Origin: Methylobacterium sp. FF17
Lineage (GTDB): Bacteria; Pseudomonadota; Alphaproteobacteria; Rhizobiales; Beijerinckiaceae
Length of the DNA stretch: 64,000 bases
Assembly: GCF_025813715.1 (NCBI RefSeq)
Contig: NZ_CP107532.1
Span: 3,798,001-3,862,000 of the forward strand
Direction: 5' to 3'
A program made the translations under genes and the position numbers. The notes under the pieces are model-generated. The model saw nothing but the letters and a program-made list of their open reading frames with translations. It searched no databases and had not been told where the DNA came from. Shown in pieces: positions 27,698 to 37,102 of this stretch. Numbering within the stretch: position 1 is the first letter of the stretch; every line of letters starts with the position of its first letter.

Positions 27698-28645
27698 TCA
27701 GGCCTTCGACTTGGCGATCTCGGCTTGCAGGTCCGGCACGACCTGGAACAGGTCGCCCACGAGGCCGTAATCCGCGACCTGGAAGATCGGGGCGTCCTCG
27801 TCCTTGTTGATCGCGACGATGACCTTCGAATCCTTCATGCCGGCGAGGTGCTGGATCGCGCCGGAGATGCCCACCGCCACGTAGAGGTCGGGGGCGACCA
27901 CCTTGCCGGTCTGGCCGACCTGCCAGTCGTTCGGGGCGTAACCCGCATCCACGGCCGCGCGAGAGGCGCCGACCGCCGCGCCGAGGGTGTCGGCGAGCGG
28001 CTCGATCAGCTCCTTGAACTTGTCGGCCGAGCCGAGCGAACGCCCGCCCGAGACGATGATGCGCGCGGCGGCGAGTTCCGGACGGTCGGATTTCGCGATC
28101 TCCTCGCCCTTGAAGCTCGACCGGCCGGCCTGGGCGGCGGCCGAGACGGGCTCGATCGGTGCGGCGGCGCTCCCCTCGGCGGCCGGCTTGAAGGCGGCGG
28201 TCCGCACGGTGATGACCTTCTTGGCCTCCGTGGCCTGCACGGTCTGGATCGCGTTGCCGGCGTAGATCGGCCGCTCGAACGTGTCGGGCGAGACCACCGT
28301 GATGATGTCGGAGATCTGGGCCACGTCGAGGAGCGCGGCGACGCGCGGCAGCACGTTCTTGCCCGTGGTGGAGGCCGCCGCGATGACGACGTCGTAGGGC
28401 GCGGCGATGGCGGCGATCAGGGCCGCCGTGGGCTCGGCCAGGGCGTGGTCGTAGGCGGCGTCCTCGCCGATCAGCACCTTCTCGATGCCTTCGAGCTTGG
28501 CGGCGGCTTCCGCCGCCGGGCGGCTACCCGAGCCGAGCACCAGGGCGTGGACCGGGCCACCGAGTTGCGTGGCGGCAGTGAGGGCCTTCTGGCTGGCGTC
28601 GCGCACCGCGCCGTTGTCGTGCTCGATGAAGAGGAGAGTGGCCAT
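27698..28645 (-). CDS. etfA: Electron transfer flavoprotein, alpha subunit
   Basis: 315 residues. Forms the ETF heterodimer with EtfB, carrying electrons from acyl-CoA dehydrogenases to ETF-ubiquinone oxidoreductase. The C-terminal FAD domain is clear: [35 protein letters not shown] and [12 protein letters not shown]. The N-terminal part has the ETF fold start [11 protein letters not shown]. Its start is 88 bp from the etfB stop. Length is typical. Confidence 0.97.
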   Translation of the reverse strand: MATLLFIEHDNGAVRDASQKALTAATQLGGPVHALVLGSGSRPAAEAAAKLEGIEKVLIGEDAAYDHALAEPTAALIAAIAAPYDVVIAAASTTGKNVLPRVAALLDVAQISDIITVVSPDTFERPIYAGNAIQTVQATEAKKVITVRTAAFKPAAEGSAAAPIEPVSAAAQAGRSSFKGEEIAKSDRPELAAARIIVSGGRSLGSADKFKELIEPLADTLGAAVGASRAAVDAGYAPNDWQVGQTGKVVAPDLYVAVGISGAIQHLAGMKDSKVIVAINKDEDAPIFQVADYGLVGDLFQVVPDLQAEIAKSKA

Positions 28646-28733
28646 GATGGGGTGAGATTCCTCGAATGGGCCGGAGCCGGATCAAGGGGCCCGTCGCCAT
28701 CCCGGCGCCGGACCCCGCTTGTGGAGCCGCTGC

Positions 28734-29483
28734 CTAGAGCACGCCGGCCTCGACCTTGAGCTTCTGGACCAGGACCGCGGCCGATTCGACCTTGACGCCC
28801 GCCTTACGGCCGGCGGGCTCGACGGTCTTCAGCACCTTGACGCGCGGCGTGACGTCGACGCCGAGGGCGTCGGGCGACATCTCCTCCAGCGGCTTCTTCT
28901 TGGCCTTCATGATGTTCGGCAGCGAGGCGTAGCGCGGCTCGTTGAGGCGCAGGTCCGTCGTCACGATCGCGGGCAGCGTCAGCGTGACGGTCTGCAGGCC
29001 GCCGTCGATCTCGCGGGTCACATCGATGGAGCCCTCGCCGAACTCGACCTTGAAGGCGAAGGTGCCCTGGGGCCAGTCGAGGAGCGCGGCCAGCATCTGG
29101 CCGGTCTGGTTCGAATCGTCGTCGATGGCCTGCTTGCCGAGGATGACGAGGCCGGGCGCCTCCTTCTCGACCACGGCCTTGAGGATCTTGGCCACCGCCA
29201 GGGGCTCCACAAGCCCGTCGGTCTTGACCAGGATCGCCCGGTCGGCCCCCATGGCGAGGGCGGTCCGCAGGGTCTCCTGAGCCTGCTGCGGGCCGATGGA
29301 GACGGCGACGATCTCCGTGACCTTGCCCTTCTCCTTCAGGCGGATCGCCTCCTCGACGGCGATCTCGTCGAAGGGGTTCATCGACATCTTGACGTTGGCC
29401 AGATCCACGCCTGACCCGTCAGCCTTGACCCGGATCTTGACGTTGTAATCGACCACCCGCTTGACGGGCACCAGAACCTTCAT
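28734..29483 (-). CDS. etfB: Electron transfer flavoprotein, beta subunit
   Basis: 249 residues, starting at the canonical [20 protein letters not shown]-binding signatures include [12 protein letters not shown] and [20 protein letters not shown]; the ETF-beta signature is [27 protein letters not shown] lies 12 bases before this ATG, which is far; a GTG three codons upstream (29492) would be closer to it, but the ATG fits the family start. Partner of etfA immediately downstream. Confidence 0.97.
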   Translation of the reverse strand: MKVLVPVKRVVDYNVKIRVKADGSGVDLANVKMSMNPFDEIAVEEAIRLKEKGKVTEIVAVSIGPQQAQETLRTALAMGADRAILVKTDGLVEPLAVAKILKAVVEKEAPGLVILGKQAIDDDSNQTGQMLAALLDWPQGTFAFKVEFGEGSIDVTREIDGGLQTVTLTLPAIVTTDLRLNEPRYASLPNIMKAKKKPLEEMSPDALGVDVTPRVKVLKTVEPAGRKAGVKVESAAVLVQKLKVEAGVL

Positions 29484-29646
29484 GGCGTTCACAATCCTCC
29501 GCGCGGACACTGTTGTTCGACCGGGCCGGCGCGGCGGGTCTCCGTACAACCGGAGATCCTGAACCCTGGTCATTGAGGCGGCGGACCGTAACGGCCTCAT
29601 TTCCGCCTTGTCAACGCGCGCCGCACTGCCGCGCGGCGCCGCGCGG

Positions 29647-30219
29647 TCAGCGGTTCTTGCCCGGAACCCAGAGCACGTCGTCGGCGCCGTTGGCATTGGC
29701 CGTGCGGCTCGCCACGAACAGGAAATCCGAGAGGCGGTTGAGGTATTGCAGGGCTTCGGCCGAAACGACCTCGCCCTCGGTGGCGGCCAGCGCCACGGCG
29801 AGGCGCTCCGCCCGGCGGCAGACCGTCCGGGCGAGGTGGAGGGCGGCGGATGCGGGCGAGCCGCCCGGCAGCACGAAGGACTTCAGCGGCGACAGGTCGG
29901 CGTTCAGGGCGTCGATGTCCCGCTCGATCCGCTGGACCTGCGCGGCGACGATGCGAAGGGGCTCGTACTTCGGCGGCTCGACGCCCTCCGGGGTCGCCAG
30001 ATCCGCCCCGAGGTCGAACAGGTCGTTCTGGATCGCCCCCAGCATGGCGTCGAGGCCGGGTTCGGCATGCAGCCGGACGAGGCCGATGCAGGCGTTGGTC
30101 TCGTCCACCGTCCCGTAGGTCTCGATGCGCAGATCCGCCTTCGAGCGCCGCTCGCCGCTCGCGAGTGCGGTGGACCCCTTGTCGCCGGTGCGGGTGTAGA
30201 TGCGGTTGAGCGTGACCAC
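29647..30219 (-). CDS. PduO-type ATP:cob(I)alamin adenosyltransferase
   Basis: 190 residues. It transfers the adenosyl group of ATP to cob(I)alamin, making the coenzyme for mutases such as methylmalonyl-CoA and ethylmalonyl-CoA mutase. The ATP-binding N-terminus [14 protein letters not shown], the FVLPGG segment, RRAERLAV and the C-terminal [14 protein letters not shown] are all PduO/MMAB family marks. It lies 163 bp upstream of etfB on the same strand, a neighbourhood conserved in alphaproteobacteria and consistent with carboxylic-acid metabolism via B12 mutases. Confidence 0.95.
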   Translation of the reverse strand: MVTLNRIYTRTGDKGSTALASGERRSKADLRIETYGTVDETNACIGLVRLHAEPGLDAMLGAIQNDLFDLGADLATPEGVEPPKYEPLRIVAAQVQRIERDIDALNADLSPLKSFVLPGGSPASAALHLARTVCRRAERLAVALAATEGEVVSAEALQYLNRLSDFLFVASRTANANGADDVLWVPGKNR

Positions 30220-30299
30220 GATGTCGTCCGATCCCGATGAGGCCTGATGGGCGCGAAGCTAGCGCGATTCCGTCCGAGAGGAAGCCGCAGGAACGCGAA

Positions 30300-30329
30300 G
30301 GGCCAGTCACACCTGCGCGCGACTGGCCC
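30300..30329. terminator. Inverted repeat after the PagL-like gene
   Basis: Perfect 9-bp arms GGGCCAGTC and GACTGGCCC with a 12-base spacer, between the PagL-like stop (30354) and the adenosyltransferase start. No clear T-tract on the minus strand. May end the upstream transcript or act at the RNA level. Confidence 0.45.
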
Positions 30330-30353
30330 CGACCTTCGAAGACCCGAGGGGGA

Positions 30354-30968
30354 TCAGAACGTGTAGCCGAGCTTCCCGCCGAAATTGGTCAGGCCGCGAT
30401 TGTTGGCGCAGAGGCCGGCATTCGACATGTGCTCCACCGTCGCCATGATGCTCCAGTGCTCGGTGAGGCGGAAGCCGAGGGCGGCGGCCTCGCGGAACAG
30501 CGGGTTGCAGCCCAGCGTGTTGAAGCCGTCGGGCGCCGTCGCCTTCGGACCGGTATAGCCGTTATGCGCGCCGGCGCCGAAGAAGCCTTCGAGGAAGACG
30601 ATGTTGTTCAGGGTCTGCGGGAAGAGGTCCACGCTCCAGGTCGCGCCGATATAGGCGTAGCTGGTCCGCCCGCCGAAATTGTAGCTGCCGCCCACGGTCG
30701 GACGGGGCACGAAAGCCTGCCAGAAGGGATCGACGCTCACCAGCGGCTTGGCGAAGAGGATTTCGCCGTTGATGTTGCTGGTGTTGTGCTCCGCGCTGCC
30801 GGGGTCCTGGACCGACCCGCCGATGCGGACCTCGGAGACGATGCTCAGCGGCTTGACCGGGCTGACATAGGCGGCCGGCGAGACGGACCGAAGGTCGGCG
30901 GCCTGGACCGGCACGGTCGCGGCGAGGGCGACGGCAGTGGCGGCGAGGCGGAGCGAGTGGGCTGGCAT
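30354..30968 (-). CDS. PagL-like outer-membrane lipid A 3-O-deacylase (acyloxyacyl hydrolase)
   Basis: 204 residues with a signal peptide (LRLAATAVALAATVPVQA). The C-terminal half has beta-barrel character and ends in phenylalanine (GGKLGYTF), typical of outer-membrane proteins. The segment WSIMATVEHMSNAGLCANN carries the His-x-Ser catalytic pair of PagL followed by Asn, matching the family. Such enzymes remove the 3-O acyl chain of lipid A. It sits between the twin-TM gene and the adenosyltransferase gene, which in related genomes are often closer; its presence here may be an insertion. Confidence 0.8.
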   Translation of the reverse strand: MPAHSLRLAATAVALAATVPVQAADLRSVSPAAYVSPVKPLSIVSEVRIGGSVQDPGSAEHNTSNINGEILFAKPLVSVDPFWQAFVPRPTVGGSYNFGGRTSYAYIGATWSVDLFPQTLNNIVFLEGFFGAGAHNGYTGPKATAPDGFNTLGCNPLFREAAALGFRLTEHWSIMATVEHMSNAGLCANNRGLTNFGGKLGYTF

Positions 30969-31153
30969 GAAGCGGTTCCGGTTGAACCGGTCCTGTCTAG
31001 CATGCGGCCCGGCGTCCCCGGCAGGCATCGTGAACCGATTCGGGCCTTCCCGGCGCCGATAGCCGCGAGGTGAGCCCCCGCGGCCACACCCGCCCCGAGT
31101 TCACCGACGCGCCTCGCCCGGGGGGATTAAGCCGATGCGAGCCGAAATCCCGG

Positions 31154-31342
31154 TCAGGCCGAACGCCACCAGACCACGCCCATGATGAGGATGATCGCGA
31201 TGAACTGCAGCAGCACGCGCAGGCGCATCAGCTTCTGCGAAACGTTGGCGCTGCCGCCGCGCATCATGTTGACGAGGCCGAGGAGCAGGATGACCGCCAC
31301 CGCGACGCAGGCCAGGAGGACGAGGGTATTGGAAGAGATCAC
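31154..31342 (-). CDS. Twin-transmembrane small membrane protein (HIG1-like)
   Basis: 62 residues from a GTG at 31342; an ATG-started version to 31387 (77 residues) is possible but lacks a ribosome site. Two hydrophobic helices, NTLVLLACVAVAVILLLGLVN and LLQFIAIILIMGVVWW, flank a polar loop MMRGGSANVSQKLMRLR. This is the short alphaproteobacterial twin-TM/HIG1-type family commonly found by the cobalamin adenosyltransferase and etf genes. Homologues in mitochondria are respiratory-complex assembly factors; function here is not proven. Confidence 0.8.
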   Translation of the reverse strand: MISSNTLVLLACVAVAVILLLGLVNMMRGGSANVSQKLMRLRVLLQFIAIILIMGVVWWRSA

Positions 31343-31446
31343 GGCGTCGGGTCTCGCGGCTGTCGGGTCGTTCGAGGTACCATCCATATGGGCGCGATGC
31401 CCGCCGGAGCCCATGGGGCAGGGCGGCGCATCGCACCCGATCCGCG

Positions 31447-34185
31447 TCAGTTCCGCCGCAGCAGGCGCTCGAAATAGTCGAGCTCCTCGCGCGGGCGGCT
31501 CGGGTCGCCGAGCTTGCGGCGCAGCTCCTCCATGATGCGCCGGGTGCGCTGCACGGCCGATTCGTCCGCCGTCGGCACGCGGGCATTGCCGCTCGTCATG
31601 TCCCGGCCCTTGGTCGGCCGGCCGAGGGGGTCGTCCTCGCGGCTGCCGGCCTGGCCCTGCTGGCCCGGCTGCTCGCCGCTCTCACCCTTGCCCTCGCCTT
31701 CGCCTTCCGCCTCCGCCATCTCCTGCATCTGCTTCTGCATGCCCTCGGCGCCGCGCTTGAGCCCCTCGAGGGCGCGGCCCTGCGCATCCACGGCGTCGCC
31801 GTCCTTGCCCTGGCCGAGGGCGCCCTCGGCCTCGCGCATGGCCTCTTCCGCCTCGGACAGGCCCTCCTCGCCCTGCATGCCGAGTTCCTTCATGCGGCGC
31901 TGCAGGTCCTGCAAGCGCTCGCGCAGGGCCTGCTGGCGCTGTCCGCCGCCCTGGCCCTCGCCCTTCTCGCCCTTCTGGCCTTGACCCTGCTGACCTTGGC
32001 CCTGCTGACCTTGGCCCTGCTCGCCCTGCTGGCCCTGGCCCGGCTGGCCGGGCGGTCCCTTCTGACCCGGCTGGCCCTGCTGGCCGCGCTGGGGGTTCTG
32101 GCCGCGCGAGCCCTGGCGGGGCTGGCCACGCTTGTCCTGGCCTTCCTTGTAGGTCTCGTCCCGCAGGGCCTGCTGCTCGCGGGAGAGCGCGTCGAGTTCG
32201 TCGGCCTGCTTGCTCATCTCGCGGCCGTTCGGGTCGGGCTTGCCACCCGGCTCCGCGGTCTGGAGGTTCTCCAGGATCTCGCGGAGCTGGTCGAGGAGCC
32301 GCTGCGCCTCCGCGGTGTCGCCGCGCTTCATGGCCTCGGCCATGTCGTTGAGCATCTTGTTGAGGTCGTCGGGCGTCACGGTCTTGGCGTTGGGGTTCGG
32401 CGGCGCCTTCTCGGCCTGCGGCTTCCCATCCTTGCGCTGGCGCTCGGCCATGCCCTTCATGAAGGCGTCGAGCGCCTTCTTCAGATCCTCCGTGAGCTTC
32501 TTGATCTCCTCGTCGGGCGCATTGCGCTCGATGGCCTGCTTCAGGTTGTCCTGGGCCGCGCGCAGGCTCTTCTCGGCGTCCGTGAGATCGCCATCCTCGA
32601 TCTTGAGGGCCATCTGCCAGAGCAGGTCGGCCACCTCCATCAGGGCCTCGTCGTTGTGCGCCACCCGCAGGCGGCGCGACGCCGTCTTGAGGCCGAGGAA
32701 GACGCTCGGCTGCGGGGTGAAGCGGTCGGGCGCGATCAGGAGCGCGTCGAGGGCGGTCTGCACCCGGCCACGGCTCTCGTCCGGGGCGGTGATGAGCCGC
32801 CGGCGCTCCTCGGCGAGGGCCCGTGCCAGGGGCTGGGCGAAGACCCGGGCCGGCAGCGTGACCTCGGCGGCCTGGGTGCGCCCCTCCTGGCCGGCTTCGT
32901 CCTTCACCACGAGGGTCAGGCGCACCCGCGCGCCGGACCACGGATTGTCGGTCAGATCCACCAGGGTCTTGGTGTCCTGCTCGCCCGTGGCATCGGCGGG
33001 CAGGGCCAGGGCGATTCGGGGCGGCGGCACCAGCGCGCGCGCGTTGGCGAGGGACTCCACGATCCCCTCCGCCGAGGCGATGCCGTAATCGTCCTTGGCC
33101 CGGTAGGTCAGGTTGAAGGTGCCGCGGGCGTTGGCCTCCAGGGCGCCGATGCGGCGGACCTCCGGGACCGTGTCGGGAATCGTCTCGATGACGAGGTGCC
33201 GGGTCGCGTCGCCCGTGGTGATGGTGAGGTCCGCCACCCCGCCGGTGAGCTGGAAGCGGTCCTCGCGCAGGTCCGTCTGTGGGCGTTCACCGGCCGGGGG
33301 TTTCCCACCGATCGAGGGCTTCCCACCGGTCAAGGGCTTCCCGCCGGATGATGCGTCCTTGCCGGGCAGCGGTTTCAGGCCGGCATTGGGCGCGAGTACG
33401 GCCTCGCCTTGACCGGCGATGCGGATGATCAGAGTGGAATTGACCGGCGCGCGCAGGTGCGGCGACTCGCCGGTCATCGCCACCACGAGAGGCGGCAGGC
33501 GGGTATAGAGCGGCGGGTCGATCCAGCCGTCGACGCGGAAGCTGGGGCCGCCCGGGGGCGGGGCCTGCCAGGCGAAGGCGCTCGCGATGCGCGGACGCCA
33601 TTCCGCCCCGGCGACGAACAGGCTCGCGGCCGCCGCCACCAGCAGCGCCGCCCGCAGGGCGAAGGGGTCGCGGCGCGCCATGGCGGGGCGGGGGGGCCCG
33701 GCCTTCAGGATCGCCACGGAAACGGCGGCGCGCGCCTGATGCAGGGCCCAGAGAGCCCGCGTCGCCGGATCCCCGGTGCCCAGGGCCAGCGTGTCCTCGA
33801 TCGACGAGGCGGGGTGGTGAACGGCGCGTCCGGACTCCGCCGCCTCCCGGTCGATCCGCGCCAGGGTCTCACGGCGCGAGGCCCGGCGCAGGCCGAAGAG
33901 GGGCAGCAGCACCGCGACGAAGCCGACGAGGAAGAGGGCCAGCCCGATCATGCGCCCGAGGGGCGGCAGATCGAGCCAGAGGCCGAGCCAGGACAGGGTG
34001 AGGAAGGCGAGGATCACCGCGATCCCGCGCCAGAGGATGGGCCAGGCCCGCTCCCAGAGCCCGGCCGCCTGAGCGCGGGCGACCAGACGATCGAGCCGCT
34101 GGCGCAGGTCGTCCCCGCCGGCGTCGCGCGCCTGTCCGCTGCGCGTGTGGGTGCTTCCGGAGGTCGCCGGGTCGGCCTCGCCCAT
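31447..34185 (-). CDS. TIGR02302 (DUF4175) family membrane protein
   Basis: 912 residues. Two N-terminal transmembrane helices (ILWRGIAVILAFLTLSWLGL and MIGLALFLVGFVAVLLPLF), another near residue 175 (ALLVAAAASLFVAGA), then a large periplasmic region. The middle (about 470-620) is helical, and the C-terminal 250 residues are low-complexity with GQ/PG repeats followed by a charged coiled coil. This order is that of the alphaproteobacterial TIGR02302 family, of unknown function, usually near lysA as here. Two in-frame DNA repeats lie within it (33299-33352 and 31981-32025). The ATG at 34185 has a GAGGAG site. Confidence 0.88.
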   Translation of the reverse strand: MGEADPATSGSTHTRSGQARDAGGDDLRQRLDRLVARAQAAGLWERAWPILWRGIAVILAFLTLSWLGLWLDLPPLGRMIGLALFLVGFVAVLLPLFGLRRASRRETLARIDREAAESGRAVHHPASSIEDTLALGTGDPATRALWALHQARAAVSVAILKAGPPRPAMARRDPFALRAALLVAAAASLFVAGAEWRPRIASAFAWQAPPPGGPSFRVDGWIDPPLYTRLPPLVVAMTGESPHLRAPVNSTLIIRIAGQGEAVLAPNAGLKPLPGKDASSGGKPLTGGKPSIGGKPPAGERPQTDLREDRFQLTGGVADLTITTGDATRHLVIETIPDTVPEVRRIGALEANARGTFNLTYRAKDDYGIASAEGIVESLANARALVPPPRIALALPADATGEQDTKTLVDLTDNPWSGARVRLTLVVKDEAGQEGRTQAAEVTLPARVFAQPLARALAEERRRLITAPDESRGRVQTALDALLIAPDRFTPQPSVFLGLKTASRRLRVAHNDEALMEVADLLWQMALKIEDGDLTDAEKSLRAAQDNLKQAIERNAPDEEIKKLTEDLKKALDAFMKGMAERQRKDGKPQAEKAPPNPNAKTVTPDDLNKMLNDMAEAMKRGDTAEAQRLLDQLREILENLQTAEPGGKPDPNGREMSKQADELDALSREQQALRDETYKEGQDKRGQPRQGSRGQNPQRGQQGQPGQKGPPGQPGQGQQGEQGQGQQGQGQQGQGQKGEKGEGQGGGQRQQALRERLQDLQRRMKELGMQGEEGLSEAEEAMREAEGALGQGKDGDAVDAQGRALEGLKRGAEGMQKQMQEMAEAEGEGEGKGESGEQPGQQGQAGSREDDPLGRPTKGRDMTSGNARVPTADESAVQRTRRIMEELRRKLGDPSRPREELDYFERLLRRN
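31981..32025. repeat. Three tandem 15-bp units coding for GQ-rich repeat
   Basis: TTGACCCTGCTGACC, TTGGCCCTGCTGACC and TTGGCCCTGCTCGCC follow one another, with further degenerate copies to about 32055. They encode GQQGQ-type repeats in the TIGR02302 protein. Copy changes would remain in frame. Confidence 0.8.
33299..33352. repeat. Three tandem 18-bp units coding for GGKPxx repeats
   Basis: Units begin at 33299, 33317 and 33335 and encode GGKPLT, GGKPSI and GGKPPA in the periplasmic region of the TIGR02302 protein. They differ at a few bases each. Confidence 0.8.
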
Positions 34186-34369
34186 CGTGTCTGGCTCCTC
34201 GCGCGCCGCATCGGCGCCGCGCCTGCCCTGAGGCTAGCATGGTGGCGGCTGCGTGCGGCGGGGTCAAATCACCCCAGGGGTGCGGCGCCGGTGGCGGGTA
34301 TCCGGATGAACCGAGCGCGCTGCTCAGGTGTTGCTGCCTCGATCCGGAACACGTGAAAGGATGCCCGCC

Positions 34370-34897
34370 ATGGTGGATGCCAAGCCAATCGTCGATGCCC
34401 TCGTGCGCTCGCGCCGGGGTGGCCTCGCGGCGGCGACGGCCCTGGGCGGCCTCGCCCTGGTCGCCGGGCTCGCCGCCCGGGCGCTGCGGGGGAAGGCGGA
34501 GCCGGCGCCAGTGCAGGACCCGGCCCAGGCCCCGTCACTCCCCGCCGTGGACGAGGACGAGGCCCGCCTCATGCTCCGCGCCATGGTGGCGGTGACCCTC
34601 GCGGATGGGCAGATCGACAAGGACGAGCGCCAGCGCCTCGACGCGGCGGTGCAGGCCTCCGGAATCGCGCGCGATGCGGCAGCCTGGCTCGCAGCCGAGA
34701 TCGCCGACCCGGCCGACGTGGACGAGATCGCCGAGCGGGTGACGAACCCGGAGCAGGCGACGCGGATCTACTCGGCCGTGCGCCTCTCGATCCTCGCCGA
34801 TACGCTGCAGGAGCGCGAGTTCCTGAAGACACTCGCCGCCGCCCTCGACGTGCCGGGGGAGGCGATCAGCCGGATCGAGGCCGAGATCGACGCCTGA
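34370..34897 (+). CDS. DUF533/TerB-like protein
   Basis: 175 residues from the ATG at 34370, which has AAAGG nine bases upstream; ATG 34361 is adjacent to that site and less likely. A hydrophobic segment AAATALGGLALVAGLAARAL (about 17-36) may anchor it in the membrane. The C-terminal 110 residues (LMLRAMVAVTLADGQIDKDE, then ISRIEAEIDA) form the acidic helical DUF533/TerB-like domain; LADGQIDKDER is its metal-binding-loop-like motif. Function unknown. It sits between the convergent lysA and divergent TIGR02302 gene. Confidence 0.82.
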   Translation: MVDAKPIVDALVRSRRGGLAAATALGGLALVAGLAARALRGKAEPAPVQDPAQAPSLPAVDEDEARLMLRAMVAVTLADGQIDKDERQRLDAAVQASGIARDAAAWLAAEIADPADVDEIAERVTNPEQATRIYSAVRLSILADTLQEREFLKTLAAALDVPGEAISRIEAEIDA

Positions 34898-34901
34898 TCC
34901 G

Positions 34902-36179
34902 TCAGGCGGCCGGGGTCAGCCACTCCGGCACCCGGTCGAGGGCGATCAGGTCCTCGTAGGTCTGGCGCGGACGCACGATGGCGGCGTCCGCGCCGCGCAC
35001 CAGAACCTCCGGCACGAGGAGACGGGAATTGTAGGTGCCGGCCTGGACTGCCCCGTAGGCGCCGGCACTCATCACCGCGATCAGGTCGCCGGGGGCGACC
35101 TCGGGCATCTCGCGGGCGAGCGCGAGGTAATCCCCGCTCTCGCAGACCGGCCCGACCACGTCGGCGACGAGGCGCGGTGCGTCGGGGGCCGGCTCCCGGA
35201 CCGGCCGGAGGGCGTGGTAGGCGTCGTAGAGCGTCGGGCGGATGAGGTCGTTCATCGCCGCGTCCACGATCACGAAGGTCCGTCCCTCCGTGCGCTTCAC
35301 GTAGATCACCCGGGTCACCAGAATGCCCGCGTTGCCGGCGATCATGCGGCCGATCTCGAAGACGGGGCGCAGGCCGAGCGGCGCGAAGTGCGGTCGCAGG
35401 ATCGCCGAGAGGGCGGCCGGCTCCGGGGGCGGCGCGTTGTCGTCGCGGTAGGGGATGCCGAGACCGCCGCCGAAGTCGATGTGGTGGAGGGCGTGCCCCT
35501 CGGCCATCAGTTCGCGGGCGAGACCGGCCAGCAGCCCCGCCGCATGGTCGAAGGGCGCGAGATCGGTGATCTGGCTGCCGATGTGCATGTCGACACCGGT
35601 GATCGCGAGGCCCGGCAGGCCGGCCGCATGGGCATAGACCGCCCGCGCCCGCGCCAGCGGAATGCCGAACTTGTTCTCGGACTTGCCGGTGGAGATCTTC
35701 GCGTGCGTTCCGGCATCGACGTCGGGATTGACCCGGATCGAGATCGGCGCCGTCAGGCCGAGGCTGGTGGCGACGGCGGAAAGTTGCGCGAGCTCGGGCT
35801 CGCTCTCGACGTTGAAGCAGTAGATGCCGGCCTTCAGGGCGGCGGCCATCTCACCGTGCGTCTTGCCCACGCCGGAGAACACGATGCGCTGGGGATCGAC
35901 CCCGGCCGCGAGGGCACGACGCAGCTCGCCCTCCGACACGATGTCCATGCCGGCCCCGAGCCGGGCCAGGGTGGTCAGGACGGCCTGGTTCGAGTTCGCC
36001 TTCATGGCGTAGCAGACGAGGGCGTCGTCCCCGCCGAAGGCCTGCGCGAAGACGCCGTAATGCCGCTCGAGGGTGGCGGTGGCGTAGCAGTAGAACGGCG
36101 TGCCGACGCGGGCGGCGAGCTCGGTGAGGTCGACATCCTCGGCCTGGAGGCGGCCGTCACGGTACTGGAAATGGTGCAT
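34902..36179 (-). CDS. lysA: Diaminopimelate decarboxylase
   Basis: 425-residue PLP enzyme for the last step of lysine synthesis. The PLP lysine is K60 in VCYAMKANSNQAVL; ISIRVNPDVDAGTHAKISTG and HIDFGGGLGIPY are fold-III decarboxylase signatures, and the active-site cysteine motif from the partner subunit is CESGDYLA. The stop lies 4 bp from the convergent DUF533 stop. Upstream, lptM reads the same way, the usual lptM-lysA arrangement of proteobacteria, separated here by a 170-bp gap with a palindrome (36257-36275). Confidence 0.97.
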   Translation of the reverse strand: MHHFQYRDGRLQAEDVDLTELAARVGTPFYCYATATLERHYGVFAQAFGGDDALVCYAMKANSNQAVLTTLARLGAGMDIVSEGELRRALAAGVDPQRIVFSGVGKTHGEMAAALKAGIYCFNVESEPELAQLSAVATSLGLTAPISIRVNPDVDAGTHAKISTGKSENKFGIPLARARAVYAHAAGLPGLAITGVDMHIGSQITDLAPFDHAAGLLAGLARELMAEGHALHHIDFGGGLGIPYRDDNAPPPEPAALSAILRPHFAPLGLRPVFEIGRMIAGNAGILVTRVIYVKRTEGRTFVIVDAAMNDLIRPTLYDAYHALRPVREPAPDAPRLVADVVGPVCESGDYLALAREMPEVAPGDLIAVMSAGAYGAVQAGTYNSRLLVPEVLVRGADAAIVRPRQTYEDLIALDRVPEWLTPAA

Positions 36180-36256
36180 CGGCCTGCCTGCTCGCGCTCG
36201 GGCCCGCTGGCGCGCGCTCGGGCCCTTGAAGATGTCTCACTACCAAGTCTCACGCA

Positions 36257-36275
36257 CCCCGACCCGGGGTCGGGG
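36257..36275. terminator. Short palindrome in the lptM-lysA gap
   Basis: CCCCGACCC and GGGTCGGGG around a single G. It lies between lptM and lysA and could form a hairpin in their joint transcript. No T-run. Confidence 0.35.
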
Positions 36276-36349
36276 CCGGCGAGGTCCGGCGGATCGCCGC
36301 CGCGCCGTCACACGGGCGACCCGGCATCCGCACGTCCGGGATCGCGCTC

Positions 36350-36703
36350 CTAGAGGAGGGGATCGAGCAGGAAGGGCTGCTTCGGGATGACGTAGCCGCG
36401 CTTGGCGCCGCGCGTCGTCTTCACCGGCGCCTCGGCACCGGAGCCCGGCACCGCGAGGGTGTCGAGTTCGTCACCGGCGCGCACCGCTTCCGGCTCCGGA
36501 GCGGCCGTCCCGCCGCCGAGCCCGATGCTCTGGGGCAGCGCGCGCGGACTGGCCACGCCGGCAAGTCCGGTTCGCGGCGCGGTACGCGCGGCCTCCGTCC
36601 CCGGCGGCGGCTCCAGCGCGCCGCGCCGCCCGCAGGCCGAGGCCGCGAGCGCGATGAACCCGATCACGGCGATCGTGGACAGGGAGCGGGAACGGAGAAA
36701 CAT
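36350..36703 (-). CDS. lptM: LptM-like (YifL family) outer-membrane lipoprotein
   Basis: 117 residues. A signal peptide (MFLRSRSLSTIAVIGFIALA) leads to the lipobox ASAC at residues 21-24, followed by GRRGALEPPP, the defining CGxxGxLxPP motif of the YifL/LptM lipoproteins, which help LptD mature in the LPS export translocon. The remaining 80 residues are polar and not conserved in E. coli. Position upstream of lysA is typical. The motif is shorter than the protein, so the symbol is given with moderate certainty. Confidence 0.8.
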   Translation of the reverse strand: MFLRSRSLSTIAVIGFIALAASACGRRGALEPPPGTEAARTAPRTGLAGVASPRALPQSIGLGGGTAAPEPEAVRAGDELDTLAVPGSGAEAPVKTTRGAKRGYVIPKQPFLLDPLL

Positions 36704-36805
36704 CAGCGCATGCGGCCCGGCATTGGATACGTGTCACCATAGCGCCTGCGCCGCCGCGATGCGAGCAGAACGGCGACGCTGTCCCGCGCGGCGTTCGGAC
36801 GGGCC

Positions 36806-37102
36806 TCAGCCCTTCTTCTTGCCGTCCGTCTTCTGGTAGACGTCGATGGCCCGGCGGCAATTCTCGGACAGCTTGGTCCAGTTGGTCTGGAAGCACTTGT
36901 CGAGGGCCGGATCGTCCGTCGACAGATTACCGCAATAGGTCAGGTAATCACCGGTGCAGTACTTCTTCAGGGTCTCGTTGCCGCGCTTGGTCTGCGGGGC
37001 GGCGCCGGCCGGCTGGGCGGCGGGCTGCGCCAGGGCGGGGGCGCCCGCGAGGGCGGCGGTTGCGGCCAGAACGAAGGCGAGCGACGTAAGCTTAAGGGCC
37101 AT
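36806..37102 (-). CDS. Small secreted cysteine-rich protein
   Basis: 98 residues with a signal peptide (LTSLAFVLAATAALAGAPALA). The mature part contains four cysteines in KYCTGDYLTYCGN, DKCFQTNW and ENCRRAIDVYQK, spaced like a single cysteine-rich repeat unit of the Golgi-apparatus/FGFR-binding type found in small alphaproteobacterial periplasmic proteins. Two disulfides are likely. Function unknown. It is 103 bp upstream of lptM on the same strand. Confidence 0.8.
   Translation of the reverse strand: MALKLTSLAFVLAATAALAGAPALAQPAAQPAGAAPQTKRGNETLKKYCTGDYLTYCGNLSTDDPALDKCFQTNWTKLSENCRRAIDVYQKTDGKKKG

Noticed and set aside
31981..32055. CRISPR-like array in the repeat of the TIGR02302 gene
   Set aside because: Repeats are contiguous, in frame and without spacers.
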